Source: Hyperoodon ampullatus
Taxonomy: Eukaryota; Chordata; Mammalia; Artiodactyla; Ziphiidae
Assembly (NCBI GenBank): GCA_949752795.1
Contig: OX457056.1
Span: 175,484,428-175,548,427, forward strand
Direction: 5' to 3'
DNA length: 64,000 nt
Below are positions 57,946 through 64,000 of the stretch, one piece after another (within the stretch, counting starts at the first letter, position 1; each line of letters opens with the position of its first letter). The notes below the pieces were generated by a model. The model was given only the letters and a program-made list of their open reading frames with translations. It was not told the DNA's origin and ran no database searches. The position numbers and the translations under genes were made by a program.

Positions 57946-59433
57946 TTTGCTTATGTTACTGTGTTTGGGGTCTCCTTTTTGCAGGCTGCAGGTTCGTAGT
58001 TCCCGTTGTTTTTGGTGTCTGTCCCCCGTGGCTAAGGTTGGTTTAGTGGGTTGTGTAGGCTTCCTGGTGGAGGGGACTAGTGCCTGTGTTCTGGTGGATG
58101 AGGCTGGATCTTGTCTTTCTGGTGGGCAGGTCCACGTCTGGTGGTGTGTTTTGGGGTGTCTGCGGACTTTTTATGATTTTAGACCACCTCTCTGCTAATG
58201 GGTGGCGTTGTGTTCCTGTCTTGCTAGTTGTTTGGCATAGGGTGTCCAGCACTGTAGCTTGCTGGTCGTTGAGTGAAGCTGGGTGCTGGTGTTGAGATGG
58301 AGATCTCTGGAAGATTTTCGCCGTTTGATATTATGTGGAGCTGGGAGGTCTCTTGTGGACCAGTGTCCTGAGGTTGGCTCTCCCACCTCAGAGGCACAGC
58401 ACTGACTCCTGGCTCCTCAATTTGGGATGATTTGTTGTCTATTCATGTATTCCACAGATGCAGGGTACATCAAGTTGATTGTGGAGCTTTAATCCGCTGC
58501 TTCTGAGGCTGCTGGGCGAGGTTTCCCTTTCTCTTCTTTGTTCTCACAGCTCCTGGGTCTCAGCTTTGGATTTGGCCCCGCCTCTGCGTGTAGGTCGCCG
58601 GAGGGCGTCTGTTCTTCGCTCAGACAGGACAGGGTTAAAGGAGCAGCCTCTTCGGGGACTCTGGCTCACTCAGGCCGGGCGGGAGGGAGGGGCACGGAGT
58701 GCGGGGCGGGCGTGCAGCGGCAGAGGTCGGCGTGACGTTGCACCAGCCCGAGGCGCGCCGTGCGTTTTCCCAGGGAAGCCGCCCCTGGATCCCGGGACCC
58801 CGGCAGTGGCGGGCTACACAGGCTCCCGGAACGGCGGTGTGGGCAGTGACCTGCGCTCGCACACAGGCTTCTTGGCGGCGGCGGCAGCAGCCCCAGCGTC
58901 CCACGCCCGTCACTGGGCTCCACGCTTTCAGTCGTGACTCGCGCCCGTCTGTGGAGCCCCTTTAAGCAGCGCTCTTAATCCCCTCTCCTCGCGCACCAGG
59001 AAACCAAGAGGGAAGAAAAAGTCTCTTGCCTCTTCGGCAGCTCCAGAGTTTTCCCGGACTCCCTCCCGGCTAGCTGTGGCGCATTAGCCCCCTTCAGGCT
59101 GAGTTCTCGCCGCCAGCCCCAGTCCTCTTCCTGTGCTCTGACCGAAGCCCGAGCCTCAGCTTCCAGCGCCGCCCGCCCCGGCGGGCGAGCAGACAAGCCT
59201 CTCGGGCTGGTGAGTGCCGCTCGGCACCGATCCTCTGTGCGGGAATCTCTCCGCTTTGCCCTACCCAGGTATGTGGGGAGTTTCTTGCCTTTTGGGAGGT
59301 CTGGGGTCTTCTGCCAGCGTTCAGTAGGTGTTCTGTAAGAGTTGTTCCACGTGTAGTTGTATTTCTGGTGTATCCGTGGGGAGGAAGGTGATCTCCGCGT
59401 CTTACTCTTCCGCCATCTTACCCGGAAGTCCTG
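57946..59433 (-). promoter_or_regulatory. L1-B 5'UTR / internal promoter, GC-rich
   Basis: A 1.49-kb counterpart of the L1-A 5'UTR, GC- and CpG-rich from about 58550 to 59240. A sense-strand open frame of 154 codons (59439 down to 58975) begins with an ATG lying in the flanking target duplication, so it is specific to this insertion site. Antisense open frame 58479-58937 (152 codons) parallels the one in L1-A. Confidence 0.85.
59407..59429 (-). promoter_or_regulatory. YY1-type and ETS-type sites at the L1-B 5' end
   Basis: Same 'acttccgggtaagatggcgg' block as in L1-A, here after 'cagg' at the very 5' end of the element. Confidence 0.75.
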
Positions 59434-59446
59434 TGCCATATTTATT
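59434..59446. repeat. Right target-site duplication of L1-B
   Basis: Exact copy of 52781-52793. Confidence 0.96.
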
Positions 59447-59575
59447 AAATCAGTATATCATGAGCTAGCATTTAAGTTGATTTCATTTATTCACCATTGT
59501 AAACAGTATTGCAATAAATATTTGTTTTGAAAAAATATTATCCTTATTTAGCATATTTTTATTAAGATAGATACC

Positions 59576-59707
59576 TAGAGTCTTCCCTGGCAGTCCAGTG
59601 GTGAAGAATCTGCACTTCCACTGCAAGTGGCATGTGTTCGATCCCTGGCCATGGAAATAAAATCCTGCATGCTGCACAGCGTGGCCAAAAAAGAAAAAAA
59701 TAAAAAT
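59576..59707 (+). mobile_element. tRNA-derived SINE, ~130-bp form
   Basis: The head 'gtcttccctggcagtccagt', B box 'gtgttcgatccctggccatg' and the end 'cacagcgtggccaaaaaaga' with an A-rich tail are present. A 10-base duplication 'gatagatacc' flanks it (59566-59575, 59708-59717). Confidence 0.9.
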
Positions 59708-59717
59708 GATAGATACC

Positions 59718-60980
59718 GAGATGTGGAACTGTATCAAATGTACCAGTTACCATCCTTATAGAGTTTCTTTACCCTATTCCCCCCTAATATAATCTCTCCC
59801 TGATAACACATTTTAGTATATTGGTCTATTTTTACATACTTAACTACTATCTACCCTTTACAATGCATATATCTATATCCCATAGGTAACTAATTTCCAT
59901 ATAACACATGAATATATAAATCGGGTAGTAATAAGTGGAAGATGTTCTTGCCAGGCTGTTATGATATGAGGCTAATGGTAAGGGGATACACTAGGGGCTT
60001 CAGTCTGTGGTATTTCTACTTCATGTACCCCTGCTGTTGTATGAAGACTTTCCAAGGGTTCTGAGTGCCCAACTTCCTTAGGAACTCTTATATAAAATTA
60101 GTCCCCTTGAGAACGTTAAAGACATCATGGAATTTTTTAAACTTTCCACCTGCTTTAAACAAAACCTCTTTTCTTCTTGTTTAAGATAGAAAGGCATAGC
60201 TCCCACCAATCCTGGAGTCTACCTCTGATAAAATACCCCATATGAAACTCTGTGACACCAAACAAAGGGACACATACTGGTGGAGATGCTGAAAAACTGA
60301 ATGAATCTAATAACTAGGTGACAAATTTTTTTCTGAAAGTTAGGTCGTTTCTAATTCTTTACTTTCAGCAAAACTAAGGAGGACTTAGTTATCAGCTAAT
60401 AGATTAAAAATAATTTATGATGCTAGATGACTATGTGAATTCTTGCATATACCTCTGAAGAAGATCAAAGAATTGAGTAACATTGCTCCTTCCATTCCCA
60501 TCCCCTTATTTATGTGAATATGACTTCTTAGTGCTTACATCTATAAAAAAAATAGGAGCAGAATTTATGCAGTAACTATATGATTCTAGCAATAAGTAAT
60601 ATTCATTCATAGATATGAGCCAATGAAAGAATAAAAAGACATCTATCTCATTAAGAGATGAATTTCCAATAAAATATTACTTTTATACTTAATAATTATT
60701 GATCATTTTTGAAATATAACATATTGTTTTGATCAATGGTGTACTTAAGACAATTACCATAACTTAATGTGAAAGATAATTTTAACACTTAACAGTCTTA
60801 TGGTTACAGGAAACATTAAAAAAATTAAATCTCAAGTTATATACATGGTTTATTGTAGAGAAGTATGTTCAGGTGATTTATAAAGTCTTTCAAGCACAAA
60901 ACACATGAAAGTAGGATAAAATTATTCAGAGAAAGTAGACTAAAAAATACTAGTTTGAAGAGTAAAAATAATTTTATTTT
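59718..60980. other. Unassigned AT-rich sequence
   Basis: No gene or repeat recognised over 1.26 kb. Confidence 0.45.
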
Positions 60981-60983
60981 ATT

Positions 60984-60999
60984 TAAAGTTGTTCATGTG
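60984..60999. repeat. Shared target-site sequence, left copy
   Basis: 'taaagttgttcatgtg' is repeated exactly at 61381-61396. Its last eight bases, 'ttcatgtg', also recur at 61201-61208 between two SINEs. Confidence 0.93.
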
Positions 61000-61200
61000 G
61001 GTTTTTTTGCGGTACGTGGGCTTCTCACTGTTGTGGCCTCTCCCATTGTGGAGCACAAGCTCTGGACGTGCAGGCTCAGTGGCCATGGCTCACGGGCCCA
61101 GCTGCTCCGTGGCATGTGGGATCTTCCCAGACCAGGAAGAACCCGTGTCCCCTGCATTGGCAGGTGGACTCTCAACCACTGCGCCAACAGGAAAGCCCTT
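61000..61200 (-). mobile_element. CHR-family SINE, short form (younger of a nested pair)
   Basis: T-run at 61002-61008, body from 'gcggtacgtgggcttctcac' to 'gcgccaacaggaaagccc'. The 8-base duplication 'ttcatgtg' (60992-60999, 61201-61208) places it inside the left duplication of the neighbouring SINE. A 2-base loss around 'accaggaagaacccgtgtc' alters the usual 'ggggcacgaaccc' text. Confidence 0.93.
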
Positions 61201-61216
61201 TTCATGTGTTTTAATG

Positions 61217-61380
61217 GGACTTCCCTGATGGTCCGATGGTTAAGACTCTGTGCTACCATTGCAGGGGGCACAGGTTCAGTCCCTGATCTGGGAACCAAGA
61301 TCCTTCATGCCACGTGGCACGGCCAGAAAATAAAAAATAATAAAAAAATAAAATAAAATTTACCACTTTATTTAAAAAAG
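61217..61380 (+). mobile_element. tRNA-derived SINE, ~110-bp form (older of a nested pair)
   Basis: The head is 'gggacttccctgatggtccg', the B-box region 'caggttcagtccctgatctg', the end 'cacgtggcacggccagaaaa', followed by an A-rich tail. The tail is followed by 'tttaccactttatttaaaaa' before the right duplication at 61381. Its left duplication is split by the short CHR SINE. Confidence 0.9.
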
Positions 61381-61554
61381 TAAAGTTGTTCATGTGCTTT
61401 AAATGAACGGTGATAAGTATTTATTATTATTATTGTACTTAAATTTTATTGGAAAAATTTAAAGCACGGTCTAACAGTTTTATTTTAAATTTTTAATATC
61501 TCTACCATGTGGAAAATGACATTTCTGAAAGTATTTAAATATATGATGACATGG

Positions 61555-61836
61555 GCTTCCCTGATGATGCAGTGGTTAAGAATCTGCCTGCCGATGCAGG
61601 GGACATGGGTTCAATCCCTGGTCCAGGAAGATGCCACATGCCACACAGTAACTAAGCCAATGAGCCACAACTACTGAGCCTGCGCTCTGTGCATGCCACA
61701 GCTATTTAAGCCCGTGTGCCATGACTACTGAGCCCATGTGCCAGTTTTGGCATGAGAAGCCACCGCAATGAGAAGCCTGAACACTGCAATGAAGAGTAGC
61801 CCCTGCTCGCCGCAACTAGAGAAAGCCCGCGTGTAG
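61555..61836 (+). mobile_element. CHR-family SINE, long form, lacking its 3' tail
   Basis: Runs from 'gggcttccctgatgatgcag' through 'gcctgcgctctgtgcatgcc' to 'gagaaagcccgcgtgtag', then stops. The usual 'cagcaacgaagaccc' end and A-rich tail are absent and unrelated sequence follows. Internal loss around 61740-61760 is also visible. Confidence 0.9.
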
Positions 61837-61904
61837 ACCAGTTTGTTACTCAAGACAAAGCTCTATTAAAATGCTCCTTTATAAATTGATCTACTAAAAA
61901 ATTT

Positions 61905-62222
61905 GAAGTATTTTTTAATTAAAGTATAACTGACTTACAATATTATATTAATTTCAGGTGTACAACATAGTAATTCAATATTTTATAGGTTATACTCTTT
62001 GCAAATTTATTGTAATATGTTGGCTATATATCCTGTGTTGTACATTATATCCTTGTAATTTATCTATTTTATACCTAGTAGTTTGTACCTCTTAATCCCT
62101 CTCACCCATTTTCCCCTTCCCTCCACTCTGGCAACCACCAGTCTGTTCTCTGTATCTGTGAGTTTGTTTCATTTTGTTATATTTGTTTGTTTTATTTTTT
62201 AGATTCTACATATAATTGAAAA
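61905..62222 (-). mobile_element. Old L1MA-type 3'UTR fragment
   Basis: 'aaagtataactgacttacaa', 'ttaatttcaggtgtacaaca' and 'caaccaccagtctgttctct' are the reverse complement of an old L1 3'UTR, ending on the ORF2 side near 62222. Confidence 0.8.
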
Positions 62223-62449
62223 CAAAGTTTTCCCTCTTTTTATAAAAAGGGGGAAGCATTATGTTATCTTCACATAAATGAAAATGCATCACAAGTCTCA
62301 AACTGAATAGAAAGTTCAACCAGTGTATAACTCTCTGGATCCAAGGGTGCCTTATAAACTTGTCAGGTTGCAAGAAAGTTATCTGTAGCACAACACACCA
62401 GATCTTGATTGTTCTACACCTCTCCAAAATGTAATCATTAAAATGTAAT

Positions 62450-62667
62450 TAGGGTTTCTCTGGTGGCGCAGTGGTTGAGAGTCCGCCTGCCAATGCAAGG
62501 GACACAGGTTCATGCCCCAGTCTGGGAAGATCCCTCATGCCACGGAGTGGCTAGGCCCGTGAGCCATGGCTGCTGAGCCTGCACGTCTGGAGCCTGTTCT
62601 CCGCAACAGGAGAGGCCACAGCAGTGAGAGGCTCGTGTACCGCGAAAAAAAAAAAAAAAAAAAAAAA
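62450..62667 (+). mobile_element. CHR-family SINE, short form
   Basis: The head 'gtttctctggtggcgcagtg', B-box region 'acacaggttcatgccccagt', 'gagccatggctgctgagcct' and 'cgtgtaccgcg' are followed by a pure A-run of about 23 bases at 62645-62667. 'taatta' on both sides is at best a short duplication. Confidence 0.93.
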
Positions 62668-62849
62668 CCACTAATTAAAGCCAGGTAATCCAGTTTAAAA
62701 TTACAGTGATTTTTTAATGTTAAATCTAAAAGATGCTTAAAAACATGTTGTTACACATTTCCACCTAACACACACATCTAGAACTTGAACTCTCTACTTG
62801 GCACTATAAAGTATACTCTAATATTTTCATAAAGCTCTTTGTGCATATA

Positions 62850-62965
62850 AAATGTACCCAGCAGTGTTCAAGGTATTGGGGATTAAAAATAAAAAATAAT
62901 CCCTGCCTTAAAGAGTTCACTGTGTGTAGGGGAGGTAAATTTATAGACAATGAATTTAAAATTGT
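62850..62965 (+). repeat. L2 LINE 3' remnant
   Basis: 'gcagtgttcaaggtattggg' then 'aatccctgccttaaagagtt' is the L2 tail landmark pair. Confidence 0.7.
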
Positions 62966-63250
62966 AAATTGTGAATTTATAACTGTAAAATGCAAACAGT
63001 AAATTAGAAATTGTAGTATATTAAATATTTTAGTGAAATAAATAATAATTTCCCATTATTAATTCTGTTCCTTCTACATAGTAGTTATTGCGCCCATCAC
63101 ATGACTTCCTATTTCTCTTCTCCCAGCCGTGCCCCAAGGTAGATCTTATTATCCACTACAACTAAATTGAGAAAAAATAAATAAATAAGTAGTTAATTTG
63201 ACTTGCTAAGTATGTGATTATGAGATAATAAATGTATGTAAAAATGCAGG
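62966..63250. other. Unassigned AT-rich sequence
   Basis: No gene or repeat recognised. Confidence 0.45.
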
Positions 63251-63253
63251 ATT

Positions 63254-64000
63254 TTGTCCTCAACCCTCTTTTTTCATTCTTATAGTCTCTCAGTAAATGA
63301 TCTCCTCCATTCCCATGACTTAGAATGCTATCTTTATGTAGATGACTCTCAAATTCATAATATCAAGAGTACCATCCCTCTACACCCCAGATCCATATGC
63401 AATTACATATTTTCACTCCCAAACTTGTCAGTTCAAAGTTGAACACTTGTTCTCTCCTGAAATCTGGAAACTGGATATTTTTCCCTTTCGTTGCCAGTAA
63501 GGGGCTCTGACATCTATCAGTTGCTAATGCCAGAGACTGGAAGTCATCCAAGATTGCTTCTTTTTCCCTACCCAACATTGAATCCATTTAAAGTCTCATT
63601 GGTTCTACTTCCAAAAGTATATTTTGAATCTGTCCCATCTCTACTATCAGCACCAACATCACCCTTGTCCTAGACCACAGTAAAAGCTTTCCTTTCAGTG
63701 TTTCCCTGTTTTCACTCTTCTGCCCTCTCCAGCCCACCTAACCTTCAATCTATTCCCCACACTATAGCCACGATGCTCTTTCTTAACCCATAATTTTGAT
63801 TATATCACTCTTTTGCTTAAAACCTCCATTGTCAGCCTTTGCTACTTGGAATGAAGCCAAACTCTTTTCTATAATCCTAATATGAATGATATGGCCCCTG
63901 CCTACTCCTTCAGCCACCTCTTACACCATCATTCTTATGCTCCAGAGACATTGGCCTTCTTTCAGTTTCTCCTCCATATTAAATGTTTCCTTTTTCAAGA
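63254..64000 (+). repeat. L2-type LINE ORF2 remnant, runs off the window
   Basis: A 62-codon open piece (63254-63442) includes 'CYLYVDDSQIHN', the reverse-transcriptase active-site motif (usually YADD) of an L2/CR1-type LINE. Downstream text 'gccacgatgctctttcttaa', 'attatatcactcttttgctt' and 'atatggcccctgcctactcc' is the well-known continuation of that ORF. Frequent stops show it is long dead. The element continues past position 64000. Confidence 0.75.

Larger units (their letters stand above)
52794..59433 (-). mobile_element. L1-B: full-length L1 retrotransposon
   Basis: A 6.64-kb minus-strand element with 5'UTR (59433-57946), ORF1 (from 57945), ORF2 (56972-53162), 3'UTR, and a tail that has become an (ATTT)n microsatellite at 52804-52849. 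A perfect 13-base duplication differs from that of L1-A, so the two full-length copies inserted independently although their sequences are nearly identical. ORF2 carries more lesions than in L1-A. Confidence 0.98.

Noticed and set aside
38747..59433. L1-A and L1-B as a segmental duplication of one insertion
   Set aside because: Different flanks and different perfect target duplications show two separate insertions.
51268..59446. L1-C and L1-B as one rearranged (twin-primed) element
   Set aside because: Each has its own complete target duplication and poly(A), and both are in the same orientation.

Overview
This is mammalian nuclear DNA from a gene-poor, AT-rich, repeat-dense interval. I found no convincing exon, host gene, tRNA, rRNA or microRNA, and nothing of bacterial or viral-genome type. 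The likely source is a whale or dolphin. The window carries about a dozen tRNA-derived SINEs of the CHR family, in both a long form and a short form (minus-strand copies begin 'gcggtacgtgggc'). It also has young L1s of cetartiodactyl type, and I saw none of the BovB or Bov-tA sequence expected in a ruminant. The species call rests on recognising these repeats by eye.

Layout. 1-9.6 kb: unassigned sequence with old MIR, L2 and LTR remnants, and a ~107-bp local direct duplication (8919-9026 and 9468-9576). 9.7-12.6 kb: an ancient minus-strand L1 ORF2 remnant, split by a CHR SINE carrying extra 3' sequence and by an LTR-like element. 12.6-24 kb: MIR, L2, an MLT1-type LTR, an AT-only tract (18.08-18.38 kb) and a long ancient L1 3'UTR (18.9-20.2 kb). 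24.1-25.9 kb: a MaLR-type LTR split by a 5'-truncated L1. 26-38.7 kb: mostly unassigned, with MIR/L2 pieces, three CHR SINEs and an orphan 30-bp poly(A). 38.7-46.1 kb: a full-length minus-strand L1 (L1-A) inside an older L1 that also contains a MER20-like DNA transposon. 46.1-51.2 kb: a SINE, an L1 3' stub, L2, an MLT1-like LTR and an older L1 holding a CHR SINE. 51.27-59.45 kb: a 5'-truncated L1 (L1-C), then nine bases later a second full-length L1 (L1-B), both minus strand. 59.5-64 kb: five SINEs (two of them nested), an old L1 3' end, and an L2 remnant with a reverse-transcriptase motif running off the right edge.

The only protein-coding material is L1 ORF1 and ORF2. L1-A and L1-B each have a ~1.49-kb GC-rich 5'UTR, ORF1, ORF2, a short 3'UTR and perfect but different target-site duplications, so they are separate insertions. 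Both nevertheless share the same premature ORF1 stop and the same early ORF2 frameshift. That shared pattern is the most interesting signal here: it suggests a defective L1 lineage that still spread, or sequence exchange between the two copies. I did not find a new multi-gene system.
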